DNA of 64,000 nucleotides from Haloarchaeobius sp. HME9146. Lineage in GTDB: Archaea > Halobacteriota > Halobacteria > Halobacteriales > Natrialbaceae. The DNA lies in the NCBI RefSeq assembly GCF_025399835.1, contig NZ_JAODVR010000001.1:124001-188000 (forward strand), given 5' to 3'. Numbering within the stretch: the stretch's first letter is position 1; every line of letters starts with the position of its first letter. Position numbers and translations under genes: made by a program. Below are positions 33,642-42,578 of the stretch, piece after piece. The notes beneath the pieces were generated by a model. It was not told the DNA's origin. It was given only the letters and a program-made list of their open reading frames with translations, and searched no databases.

Positions 33642-35009
33642 ATGAACCGCGGCCGGCTGTTGTCGGTGTGGCGGCGCGTCCTCGGCCTCTCGTGGCCCGT
33701 GATGGTCGAGCAGACGTTCCGCACCGCGATGCGGACCACCGACATCATCGTCACCGGGCTGTTCTCGCCGGCCGCCATCGCCGCCATCGGCCTCGCCGAC
33801 CTCTACGCCCGCTTCCCCCTGCGGATCGGCCTCGGGCTCGGCGGCGGTGCCATCGCGCTCTCCAGCCAGGACACCGGTGCCGGGGCACAGGCGAACCGCG
33901 ACGAGGCGGTCACCCAGGCCATCCTGCTCGGGCTGGTCGCCGGCATCCCGTTCGTCGCGTTCGGCTTCCTGTTCGGCCGCGAGGCCATCTCGCTGCTCGG
34001 CGCGTCGGACAGCGTCGCACAGCTCGGCGGCACCTACCTCGCCATCGTCTTCGCGACCGCGCCCGCCCGGCAGGTGTCGCTCATCGCGGCGAGGTCCCTG
34101 CAGGGCACCGGCGACACCCGTACCCCGATGTACGTCAACATCGTCTCGAACGGGCTGAACATCGTCGGGAGCGTGGTGCTCGGCCTCGGGCTGCTGGGGT
34201 TCCAGCGCTACGAGATCGTCGGCGTCGGCCTCGCGACCGCCTTCAGCAACGTGTTCACCGCGGTCGTGCTCTGTGCGATAATGTGGGTCGGGGGAACCAG
34301 TGCCGGCTTCGCCCTGCCGTCGAACCCCATCATCGCTCGCCAGCTCGTCGTCGTCTCGGCCCCCCGCGTCGTCGAGGGGTTCGCCGACACCCTCGCCGAG
34401 TTCCCGTTCAACGCCCTCCTGCTCGGCTTCGGGACCGAGGTCAACGCCGCCTTCCAGGTCGGTCGCCGTCTCTACCAGCAGGTGACCGGCCCCCTCTCGC
34501 GCGGCTACAGCGTCGCCGCGAGCGTGGTAGTCGGACAGGCACTCGGTGAGGGCGACCCGGAGCAGGCGAAGGAGAACGGGGTCGCGACCGCCCTGCTCGG
34601 TCTGGTGACCGTCGGGGGCATCGGCCTCGCACTGGTCGTCGGCGCACCCCTGTTCGTCCGCGTCTTCACCCGCGACCCCGCGACCGTCGGCTACGCGGTC
34701 GACTTCGCCCGCACCTACGGGCTGGCCGCGCCCGCACTCGTGACCTTCGTCGTGTTCTCGGGGAGCCTCCAGGGCGGGAGCGAGACGCGCACCCCGTTCG
34801 TCGCCCGGGTCGCGGGCCTGCTCGTGTTCTTCCTCGGCTTCAGCTACGTCGTCGGCGTGACGCTGGGCTACGGCGTGCTCGGCGCGTACGGTGGCATCAT
34901 CGGGTACTACGGGCTGGCTGCCGTGCTCGTCACGGTCGGTTTCGTGCGTGGTGACTGGGCGAGACGGGCCGCGAAGATGATGGCAGACCGGGGCAGTGCG
35001 GCGGACTGA
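33642..35009 (+). CDS. MATE family efflux transporter
   Basis: This 455-residue protein has about 12 membrane helices in two MatE halves (starting with VLGLSWPVMVEQTFRTAMRTTDIIV and ARQLVVVSAPRVVEGFADTLAEFP). MATE proteins export drugs or metabolites in exchange for H+ or Na+. The substrate is not predictable. Its TGA stop abuts the stop of the convergent kinase as a TGATCA palindrome, leaving no space between them. Confidence 0.92.
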   Translation: MNRGRLLSVWRRVLGLSWPVMVEQTFRTAMRTTDIIVTGLFSPAAIAAIGLADLYARFPLRIGLGLGGGAIALSSQDTGAGAQANRDEAVTQAILLGLVAGIPFVAFGFLFGREAISLLGASDSVAQLGGTYLAIVFATAPARQVSLIAARSLQGTGDTRTPMYVNIVSNGLNIVGSVVLGLGLLGFQRYEIVGVGLATAFSNVFTAVVLCAIMWVGGTSAGFALPSNPIIARQLVVVSAPRVVEGFADTLAEFPFNALLLGFGTEVNAAFQVGRRLYQQVTGPLSRGYSVAASVVVGQALGEGDPEQAKENGVATALLGLVTVGGIGLALVVGAPLFVRVFTRDPATVGYAVDFARTYGLAAPALVTFVVFSGSLQGGSETRTPFVARVAGLLVFFLGFSYVVGVTLGYGVLGAYGGIIGYYGLAAVLVTVGFVRGDWARRAAKMMADRGSAAD

Positions 35010-37280
35010 TCAGGCTTCCACGTCGTCGTCCAGCACCGCCTCGTCGTACCACTCCACCCCGGAGAACACGAACCGCGCCCCGTCCGCCGAGTCGTCTATC
35101 TGCACCGACCAGTCGTGGGCTTCCGCGATGTCCTCGACGATGGCCAGCCCGAACCCGGTCCCCTCCGACGCCGTGGTGTAGCCCTGCTCGAACACGAGGT
35201 CACGGTCCTCCGGGTCGATGCCGGGGCCGTCGTCGGCGACCGCGAACCCCGCTGGATGGTGCTGGAGCGTCACGGTGACGCCAGTGCCATCAGTGGAACC
35301 GTGTTCGACAGCGTTGCGAAAGAGGTTCTCGAACAGGGCCCGCATGCGCTCGCCGTCGGCCAGCACCGGGGGAAAGCTGTCGGCGAGTTGCAGGTCGGAC
35401 CCGCTGGTGGCACACCCCGCCCACGCGTCCGTGACGATGCGCTCGAACGGGACCGGCTCCGGGTCCTCGACCGTCTTCCCCTTCCTGGCGAGTGCGAGCA
35501 CGTCCTCGATGAGGTCCTCCATCCGGTCGAGCGCCCAGGCGAGCTCTTCCAGCGACTCGTGGTCGTACTCCACGGCCAGCAGGTCGCGGTGACCCCGGGC
35601 CACCGTCAGTGGGTTGCGAAGGTCGTGACTCACGATGCTGGCGAACTCGTCGAGGCGTTCGTTCTGCCGGCGAAGCTGTCGTTCGCGCTCTCGCTGCTCG
35701 GTCGTATCCGTGTAGATGGCGAAGCCGAAGACGCTGTGCTCACCGAGCGTGACCGGGACGCCGTGGAGGATGAAGTCACGCAGTCCGTTCGCCGTCTGGC
35801 GGCGGACCTCGGCGTGGATCGAGTTCCCGGCGATGAGTTCCTCGCTGAGCCCGGTCGCCTCGTCCTCCTTGCCGGGTGGGACGATGAACTCGTCGAGGTC
35901 CCTGCCGACGATGGTCGCCTCGTCGTACCCCATCACCGTCTCGAACGATGAGTTGACCGCCCGGACCTGCATCGTCCCGTCCCCCTCGAACACGTACGAA
36001 ACCGCCGGGTCGGGGATGTTCTCGAACAGCGCTGCGAACCGGTCACGCTGCTGTTTGACCTCGGCCTCGCGCTCGCGGAGGAGGTCTTCGCGTTCGGCCC
36101 GTTGCAGCGCAGAGACGACGTTCGTCGCCAGCAGTTCGGCGACCCGCACCGTCGCGTCGTCGACCGACTCGTCGTGGACACTGCCCGCCGTCAGCACACC
36201 GTGCCTGCCGAGTGGGACCGCCAGAACCCTGGTATCCTCGTTCGCGCCCGGGAACGAGCAGGTTCCCGTCTCCCCGTTGGTGAACAGGTCGGCCAGCGCC
36301 GTCTGCCGGTCGAGCGGGACCGGGTCCACGCCGTCGATATCCGTCGTCGCCACCGGGTCGAGCACGTCACCGTCGACGAGGAACACCGTGATCTGTGGCA
36401 GTCCGAGGATGTTCAGCCCGGTCGCGACCGCCCGGCTGGCCACGTCGGCCTTCGTCTCGGCGATCATCATCTCCCGGGTGGCGTCGTGCATCATCCGCAG
36501 GACCTTCTCGCGCTGCTTTCGCTCCGTGATGTCGGTGTAGACGAAGTACGCCAGGTCGCTCCGGTCGCCGACACGGACCGAACGCATCAGGAACTCTCGC
36601 GGACCGTCCGCGGTTATCCGGGTCCCCTCGGCCTCGAACGACTCGCCGGCCGCGACCCGCTGGTTGTACTCACGCCCGATGTCGCGGCGGCCCTGGGGGT
36701 GGACCACCTCGTCGAGGTCCTGGCCGACCATCTCCGCGGGGTCGTAGCCGAACACCTCGCCGAACGACTCGTTCACGCGGATGACGTAGGCGTGGTCACC
36801 CTCGATTCTGGCCTCCGCGATAGCGTCGCTGGTGTTCTCGAACAGGGTCGCGACGCGAGCGTCGGCCGACCGACCGCTCTCGGCCCGGAAGTGTCGTGCG
36901 GCCGCGACCGCTCGTCTCGCAGCCAGCCGCCGTGCCGTCTCGTTGCTCCAGTCGACCACGTCGGTCGCACCCGCGTCGAGTGCGGCAGCCGCGACCGCTT
37001 CCCGGTCCGTCGTGCCCACGACGACCGGGAGTTTCGACGCGACAGCGCGGACACCGTCGAGGCAGCCGATACCGTCCGCGTCGGGGAGGTTGGCAGCCGT
37101 AAGAACGCAGTCCGGCCGCTCGGTCAGGTCCGCGACCCGGTCGCGGGCTGCCGCCGCCGTGTCTGCGGTCACCGTCTCCGTCTCTTGAGCCGTCTCGGCG
37201 ATGGCCGAAACCAGCGCCTGCCGACGGTCCGCATCCCCGTCGACACAGAGGACGGACACGGAAACAGTGTCGTGTGCCAT
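35010..37280 (-). CDS. Sensor histidine kinase with degenerate receiver, two PAS and GAF domains
   Basis: This 756-residue cytoplasmic kinase has a receiver-like domain (residues 7-125), PAS (about 150-265), GAF (about 285-430), PAS (about 445-565), the HisKA helix with FASIVSHDLRNPLTVA, and a HATPase domain with NLFRNAVEHG, DDGPGIDPEDRD and GTGFGLAIVE. In the receiver the phosphoacceptor position is alanine (A62 in TAANLP) and the expected lysine is absent, so it is a pseudo-receiver. The kinase core looks intact. The ligand is unknown. The ATG at 37280 was chosen; earlier Met codons are possible. Confidence 0.9.
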   Translation of the reverse strand: MAHDTVSVSVLCVDGDADRRQALVSAIAETAQETETVTADTAAAARDRVADLTERPDCVLTAANLPDADGIGCLDGVRAVASKLPVVVGTTDREAVAAAALDAGATDVVDWSNETARRLAARRAVAAARHFRAESGRSADARVATLFENTSDAIAEARIEGDHAYVIRVNESFGEVFGYDPAEMVGQDLDEVVHPQGRRDIGREYNQRVAAGESFEAEGTRITADGPREFLMRSVRVGDRSDLAYFVYTDITERKQREKVLRMMHDATREMMIAETKADVASRAVATGLNILGLPQITVFLVDGDVLDPVATTDIDGVDPVPLDRQTALADLFTNGETGTCSFPGANEDTRVLAVPLGRHGVLTAGSVHDESVDDATVRVAELLATNVVSALQRAEREDLLREREAEVKQQRDRFAALFENIPDPAVSYVFEGDGTMQVRAVNSSFETVMGYDEATIVGRDLDEFIVPPGKEDEATGLSEELIAGNSIHAEVRRQTANGLRDFILHGVPVTLGEHSVFGFAIYTDTTEQRERERQLRRQNERLDEFASIVSHDLRNPLTVARGHRDLLAVEYDHESLEELAWALDRMEDLIEDVLALARKGKTVEDPEPVPFERIVTDAWAGCATSGSDLQLADSFPPVLADGERMRALFENLFRNAVEHGSTDGTGVTVTLQHHPAGFAVADDGPGIDPEDRDLVFEQGYTTASEGTGFGLAIVEDIAEAHDWSVQIDDSADGARFVFSGVEWYDEAVLDDDVEA

Positions 37281-37407
37281 CATCGGCGAATCGAGTGGTC
37301 GGGTAACTACCACCATTCATGGGAGTCTCTGACTAAGTGGTTTCGGCCCCGAGAAGTCGTCCCCTCTCCACACAAGACATTTAATAAATCCGATGGAACC
37401 GGTGCTT

Positions 37408-38430
37408 ATGAAACCAGAGACGGGACTGGCTGCGGTCGTCGTGGTCGCACTCCTCGTCACCGCCGGCGTCCTCGTGGCCGTCCCGGGTGCCCTCCAGCCC
37501 CCACCCGACGACGAACCGGTCGAACGGCCCGGCCGGGTCGCGCTCACCGAGATGACGATCTCGGCCGGGCAGGTCACCGGTGGGACCGCGACCCTCCAGG
37601 TGACACCATACGTCGAACACCGCGGGAACCCTGCCCCGAACGTGACCGTCGTCCTCCGGGCGGTCGACACCGACTCCGGCCTCGTCGAGGCGACGACGCG
37701 ACTGGCCTTCGGCGACCTCCGGAACGAGTCGGAGCTGAACCGGACCGGACGCCTCTCGGTCCCCCGCGAGGGTGGCTACCGCGTCGAGGCCGTCCTCTAC
37801 CGCGACGGCGAGCGCATGACGGTCGGCTCGCGGACCGTCTCCGGCGTCGACAGCCTGACTCCGGCATACGCAGAGACCCCGGTCGGCTTCCACGAGTTCG
37901 ACGGTGACGCCGAACTCCCCGTCATCGAGTACCGGGTCGCCTCGGTCGAGAACGACCGGGCGACACTGGCCGTGACGACCTACCTGACGAACACCGGTGA
38001 CGACCCCGCCGAGAACCTCCGGTTCGTCCTGAAAGCTCGCCAGAACGGCTCGAACGTCGTCGCCGACCAGACCACGGTCCAGGTCGGGTCGGTTGCCCCG
38101 GGCGAGACCGTGACGCCGACCGCCGACCTGACCGTGCCAGATGGGTACAACTACTACCTCGATGCCATCCTCTGGAAGGGCGACACCATCGTCGGGACCG
38201 AGCGCTCCGTCGCGAACCTCGCGCCCGGACAGGGGCTGACGGTCAACTGGACACAGTCGGCTGCGGGCTTCGAGTCCGGCGACTTCGAGACCGGTGACGG
38301 CCCGGCGACCGGCCCACCCACCACGGCATCACCAGAGGCTGACGCCGGCGGCCAGCCCGGCTTCGGCCTACCAGCCGCCTTCGTCGCCGTGCTCGTGACC
38401 GCACTTGTCGCACGGAGGGTCCGCCGATGA
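37408..38430 (+). CDS. Secreted surface protein with PGF-CTERM anchor (DUF7490-like)
   Basis: The 340-residue protein starts with a signal-like hydrophobic helix (residues 5-26). Two similar beta-rich modules follow (about 45-150 and 165-290), each with CARDB-like features such as NVTVVLRAVD and NLRFVLKAR. The C-terminus has a Thr/Pro-rich spacer and then PGFGLPAAFVAVLVTALVARRVRR, a PGF-CTERM sorting signal for archaeosortase. It is thus probably lipid-anchored on the cell surface. The start at 37408 fits a TATA box (ATTTAATAAA at 37379-37388) 25 nt before it; an ATG at 37393 is less likely. Confidence 0.8.
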   Translation: MKPETGLAAVVVVALLVTAGVLVAVPGALQPPPDDEPVERPGRVALTEMTISAGQVTGGTATLQVTPYVEHRGNPAPNVTVVLRAVDTDSGLVEATTRLAFGDLRNESELNRTGRLSVPREGGYRVEAVLYRDGERMTVGSRTVSGVDSLTPAYAETPVGFHEFDGDAELPVIEYRVASVENDRATLAVTTYLTNTGDDPAENLRFVLKARQNGSNVVADQTTVQVGSVAPGETVTPTADLTVPDGYNYYLDAILWKGDTIVGTERSVANLAPGQGLTVNWTQSAAGFESGDFETGDGPATGPPTTASPEADAGGQPGFGLPAAFVAVLVTALVARRVRR

Positions 38431-38930
38431 GCCGCGACGACCCGCCGGCCGACGAGCACCGTGCCACCGACGCCGAGACCACGACCACCGACGCCGACAG
38501 CATGCCAGATCACGACCCCGACACCACCGACAGCGACAGCACCGACCGGCCAGCCAGCGACGAATCTGACACCGACCACGAGGTCGACACGTCCGCAGAC
38601 GAAGACGTTCCCGTCAGGGACGCGGAACCGGCCGCCACCGCCGAGCACGCTGCGGCCCAGGGTCGTGATTCCCGCCGGTCCCAGCGCGATGCCCGGACCG
38701 ACCGTGACCTGCGAACGAAACTGTCCTGGCTCGCGCTCGTCGTGCTCACCCTCGTCTCGCTGTACATGCTCGGCGTCTTCTACTCGAACGCCTCGCGGTT
38801 CATCCGGCTCTGGGTCGGGAAGGAGTTCGAACCGCTCGTGCAGGCCGCGTTCGCCCTCGTCCTGCTGGCGCTGTCGCTCGTGGGTATCGTCCGTATCACG
38901 CGCGGGCTAATCGAGTCGAACCCCGATTAG
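38427..38930 (+). CDS. Membrane protein with disordered acidic N-terminus, 167 aa
   Basis: The first 90 residues are Asp/Thr/Ser-rich and probably disordered. They are followed by two membrane helices (about 104-120 and 137-155). I do not recognise a family. The ATG overlaps the stop of the surface-protein gene by 4 nt, so the pair is translationally coupled and may function together. Its TAG stop overlaps the stop of the convergent WYL-like gene (TTAG). Confidence 0.72.
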   Translation: MSRDDPPADEHRATDAETTTTDADSMPDHDPDTTDSDSTDRPASDESDTDHEVDTSADEDVPVRDAEPAATAEHAAAQGRDSRRSQRDARTDRDLRTKLSWLALVVLTLVSLYMLGVFYSNASRFIRLWVGKEFEPLVQAAFALVLLALSLVGIVRITRGLIESNPD

Positions 38931-39271
38931 AGGCGACAGCACTCGTGGGCCAGCGAGTTCTGGAACACGTCGGTCGGGACCGGCCGGTTCCCCGCGAACG
39001 AGCGGTCCGTCAGCCGCAGGTCGGCGATCCGGTTCACGTCGTACACCCGCCAGCCGTCACCCGTCGTGAGGAAATCGGCCACCGCCACTCCCCCGACACC
39101 CTCACCCCCGTCGCTCCGGGCCGTCCCGGTGGGACGCTGGTAGCCACAGAGCAGTTCCTCGTCGAACCTGGTGGTGCCGTGATAGAACGGTTCGACGACG
39201 CGGCCCACGCCATCGTACTCGAACTCGACCATCCGGTTCGCCTGAATGGCCGCGCACACATCAGGTTCCAT
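38927..39271 (-). CDS. Short WYL-domain-like protein, 114 aa
   Basis: The 114-residue protein resembles an isolated WYL domain: AIQANRMVEFEYDGVGRVVEPFYHG, then GYQRP and a RIADLRLTDRSFAG segment. WYL domains sense ligands or nucleic acids, usually next to an HTH, which is missing here. The ATG at 39271 is preferred; an upstream ATG at 39307 lies only 6 nt from a TATA-like ACTAAAGG and is unlikely to be on the mRNA. Confidence 0.6.
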   Translation of the reverse strand: MEPDVCAAIQANRMVEFEYDGVGRVVEPFYHGTTRFDEELLCGYQRPTGTARSDGGEGVGGVAVADFLTTGDGWRVYDVNRIADLRLTDRSFAGNRPVPTDVFQNSLAHECCRL

Positions 39272-39327
39272 ATGTGCTACGACGGGGCCACGGGGGATAT
39301 GGAGCACCTTTAGTCTCGAACCCCGGC

Positions 39328-39795
39328 TCAGACAGTCCCGTCGACGAAACAGTTGAATCGCTCGACAGCTTCCCCGACCACCTCGCCCGTCTGGTCGTAC
39401 GCCACCACCCGGTACCAGCCGTGAGTCGGTGCCGGCCCGAGGTCGACGGCGTAGGGTATCATCCCCGGTTCCAGCCCGGTCACCGTCAGGCCGTTGTCCT
39501 CCTGATTGTCCATCACCGGCACGTCGTGGACCAGCCCGCCGTCCTGGTCGTACACCCCGATGCGGACGACCGCCTCGGTCTCGACCGCCTCGGCTTTCAC
39601 CCCGATGAGGAACAGGACCCGGTCCCCGTCCGCTTCCGCCCTGACCATCCCGATGGGGCCGGGCGTGGGGATGGACCCCCGGCTGGAGCAGTCGACGGAC
39701 CGGCCACCCCCGCCGATGCCGAGACGCGTGCAGCCGGCCAGCGCGGCGAGGCCGGCGGTGGCGAGGCCGGCGAGGAGCTGTCGTCTAGAGCGCAT
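39328..39795 (-). CDS. Tat-exported lipoprotein of unknown function
   Basis: The 155-residue protein begins with a twin-arginine signal (RSRRQLLAGLATAG) and lipobox LAGC at C22, so it is probably a surface lipoprotein. The mature part is beta-rich (VRAEADGDRVLFLIG, then GWYRVVAYDQTGEVVG) with a late cysteine in FNCFVDG that could pair with the one in VDCSSRG. I do not recognise a family. It lies upstream of the WYL-like gene on the same strand. Confidence 0.7.
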   Translation of the reverse strand: MRSRRQLLAGLATAGLAALAGCTRLGIGGGGRSVDCSSRGSIPTPGPIGMVRAEADGDRVLFLIGVKAEAVETEAVVRIGVYDQDGGLVHDVPVMDNQEDNGLTVTGLEPGMIPYAVDLGPAPTHGWYRVVAYDQTGEVVGEAVERFNCFVDGTV

Positions 39796-39966
39796 ACCCA
39801 GAGAAACGGCACGATTGGCAAAAGGGGAAACTCGCGGTGAACCGAGAGGTTCGGCACCACCGCTCCAGTCCGATATCGACCTCGAAAAGACGGAAAGTTG
39901 GTCAGTCGCGCGGTCTCACGGGCCTACGACCCGTTCACCATCGAGGTGGCTCCGCCACCTCGCAAC

Positions 39967-41103
39967 CTACCGCTCGTCCACGTCGACGAAGTCCTCGTCC
40001 ATCGGCCCGACGTACCGCGCCCGCGGCCGGATGAGGCGATTGTCGTCGTACTGCTCCAGCACGTGGGCGATCCAGCCGCCGACGCGGCTCATCACGAAGA
40101 TGGGCGTGTAGATGTCGATGGGGATGCCCATCTGGTAGTACGTCGAGGCGGAGTAGAAGTCGACGTTCGGGGCGAGGCCCTTCTCGGCGGTGAGGTACTC
40201 CTCGATGGCGACCGAGTAGTCGTGCCACTGGGGCGTGCCCGCGGCCTGGCCGAGTTCCTCGCTTTTCTCGGAGAGGATCTTCGCGCGGGGGTCCTTGACG
40301 TTGTAGACGCGGTGGCCGAAGCCGGGCACGCGCTCGCCCGCGTCGAGACGGTCCTCGACCCACTCGACGGGGTCCTTCCCCGATTCTTCGAGTTCGAGCA
40401 GTGCCTCCATCACGTCCTGGTTCGCGCCGCCGTGCAGGCTGCCCGAGAGGGCACCGATGCCGCCCGGAATCGTGGAGTGGAGGTCGGCGAGCGTCGAGGA
40501 GATGACCATCGTCGTGAACGTCGAGGCGTTCAGGCCGTGGTCGGCGTGGAGCACGAGCGCCATGTCGAACGTCTCGGCGAGCACGTCGTCGGGCTCCTCG
40601 TCGTTCAGCATGTAGAGGAAGTTCGCGGCGTGGCTCAGGTCGTCACGCGGCTCGACGGGGTCGTCGCCGTTGCGGATGCGGACGAACGCGGCGAGGATGG
40701 TCGGGATCTTCGCGGTGATGCGGCGACCCTTGCGGAGGTTCGCGGCCTCGTCGGTGGAGTCGGCGTCAGCGTCGGGGTCGTACGCCGAGAGCTGGGACAC
40801 GGTCGTCCGGAGCGCGGCCATCGGCTCCTCGTCCTGCTCGGCGAGCTCGCGAACCGTCTCCATGACTCCCTCGTCGACGTGGCGCTCAGCAGCCATTTGC
40901 GCTGTGAAGTCGTCGAGTTCCTCGCGATTGGGGAGTTTCCCGTGCCAGAGGAGGTAGAGGACCTCCTCGTAGCTGGCATCGCGGGCCAGGTCTTCGATCG
41001 CGTACCCGCGATAGATGAGACGTCCTTCGTCACCGTCGATGAAGCTCAGATCCGATTCGGCGACCAGAACGCCCTCCAGCCCTTTCTTGAGGTCGTCAGA
41101 CAT
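39967..41103 (-). CDS. citZ: Citrate synthase
   Basis: This 378-residue enzyme condenses oxaloacetate and acetyl-CoA, starting the TCA cycle. It carries the catalytic histidines in LHADHGLNAST and GFGHRVYNVKDPRA, the SGSLHGGANQDV active-site loop, and a C-terminal RPRARYVGPMDEDFVDVDER tail with the conserved arginine. The start MSDDLKKGLEG fits haloarchaeal homologues, with an ACTTTTCGG element about 31 nt upstream. It is transcribed alone. Confidence 0.95.
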   Translation of the reverse strand: MSDDLKKGLEGVLVAESDLSFIDGDEGRLIYRGYAIEDLARDASYEEVLYLLWHGKLPNREELDDFTAQMAAERHVDEGVMETVRELAEQDEEPMAALRTTVSQLSAYDPDADADSTDEAANLRKGRRITAKIPTILAAFVRIRNGDDPVEPRDDLSHAANFLYMLNDEEPDDVLAETFDMALVLHADHGLNASTFTTMVISSTLADLHSTIPGGIGALSGSLHGGANQDVMEALLELEESGKDPVEWVEDRLDAGERVPGFGHRVYNVKDPRAKILSEKSEELGQAAGTPQWHDYSVAIEEYLTAEKGLAPNVDFYSASTYYQMGIPIDIYTPIFVMSRVGGWIAHVLEQYDDNRLIRPRARYVGPMDEDFVDVDER

Positions 41104-41360
41104 ACGTTGAGCCTTGCGCACGCCCCCCGAAAAGTATTGTCGTTTACGCCGTTACTGCTGGAAGTCTGCCCAAAACACCCCAACTCGTTTCAACCGGCTA
41201 CCAGTTGGAATTAGACAACTGTGCGAGAATCTGGCCCACCGACGAGATAATCCTCACAGACGACCTGTGATACGACATGAAGATGTGGGTTCTGGGCAGT
41301 GAGCCCCCCGCACGATGGAGCCGGGCAACGCTTTTCTCGCGGCCGGGCGAACGTCGGGCC

Positions 41361-42578
41361 ATGGATGCCGGTGACGTCGAGTACGAGCCCGTGAGTGTCA
41401 AGGAGGTGCTCGCGGAGATGAAAGACACCGCCGAGTTGATGATCGACCTGTCGTTCTCGGCGGTGTTGCTGGGGAGTGCAGAGGTTGCCGAGGAGGTGCT
41501 CGAACTCGAGGACCGGATGGACGTCCTGCAGATGCGGGCCCGCATGAGCCTGATGATGGCAGCGCGCTCGCCCGAGGACGCCGAGGAACTCGCCCCCGTG
41601 CTGGGAATGGTCGGCGCGACCGAGAAGATAAGCGACGCGACCGGCGACATCGCGAAGGTCGTCCTCGAGGAGATCGGCCTGCCGGATGCCATCCGGACGA
41701 CCCTGCCGGAGGCCGTCGAGACGGTCGTCCGCGCCACGGTCTCGGGGAACTCGTCGGTCACCGGCCAGAGCCTCGGGAGCCTGAACATGGAGACCGAGAC
41801 TGGCGTCCGCCTCATCGCGATGCGTCGGGGCGGCGACTGGCACCTCAACCCCGGCAAGGACACCGTCCTCGAACCCGGTGACGTGGTCCTGCTCCGCGGT
41901 GCCGAGGAGAACGTCGCCGACGTGTACCAGGACGTGACCGGCGACGAGTTCGTCGCACCCGAACCCGTCGAGGAGGGCATCGACGACCTCGAACGGGCCG
42001 TCGACTCCATCGTCCTGATGAAGAACATGAGCGAACTCGCGGTCGACGTGGCCTACGGCTCGGTGCTGTACGGCTCCGAGGCGCTGGCCGAGGAGGTCGC
42101 CGAACTCGAGGCCGAGGTCGACGCGCTCGAATCCCGGTTCGAGGCGTGGGTGCTGCAGGCCGCCGAACGCGTCGACGACCCCGTCAGCCTGCGCGGGCTG
42201 ATGCACCTCGCCGGCGCGACCGAGGTCATCAGCGACGCCGCCCTCGAGATAGCCGAGGGCGTCCTTCGCGGGATGGGCACCCACCCGGTCGTCGCCGAGG
42301 CCGTCTTCGAGTCCGACGAGGTCATCGTCCGGCTGACCGTCGCTCCCGGCAGCCAGCTCGCGGGCACCACGCTCGGCGACCAGATGGTCCGGACCGACAC
42401 CGGGATGCGCGTCATCGCGGTCCGTCACCGCGACGCCGCGGGGAACGACTGGGAGATAATGCCGGGACCGAAGACGGAGCTCCGCGTCGGTGACGTGTTC
42501 ATCGCGAAAGGGACCCGCACCGGGGCGACCCGACTGGCAGAACTGGTCGGCGACGACTCACTCGACGAATTCGAATAG
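41361..42578 (+). CDS. Tandem PhoU/TrkA-C domain protein (COG3273-like)
   Basis: The 405-residue protein consists of two similar halves. Each has a PhoU-like helical segment (about residues 10-110 and 215-320) followed by a TrkA-C (RCK-C) domain (about 120-205 and 325-395). TrkA-C domains bind regulatory ligands such as nucleotides and control potassium channels and transporters. No channel or permease part is present, so it must work with a separate partner. The ATG at 41361 was chosen because the preceding 28 codons cover non-conserved promoter sequence. Its end overlaps the convergent gene by 21 bp. Confidence 0.88.
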   Translation: MDAGDVEYEPVSVKEVLAEMKDTAELMIDLSFSAVLLGSAEVAEEVLELEDRMDVLQMRARMSLMMAARSPEDAEELAPVLGMVGATEKISDATGDIAKVVLEEIGLPDAIRTTLPEAVETVVRATVSGNSSVTGQSLGSLNMETETGVRLIAMRRGGDWHLNPGKDTVLEPGDVVLLRGAEENVADVYQDVTGDEFVAPEPVEEGIDDLERAVDSIVLMKNMSELAVDVAYGSVLYGSEALAEEVAELEAEVDALESRFEAWVLQAAERVDDPVSLRGLMHLAGATEVISDAALEIAEGVLRGMGTHPVVAEAVFESDEVIVRLTVAPGSQLAGTTLGDQMVRTDTGMRVIAVRHRDAAGNDWEIMPGPKTELRVGDVFIAKGTRTGATRLAELVGDDSLDEFE

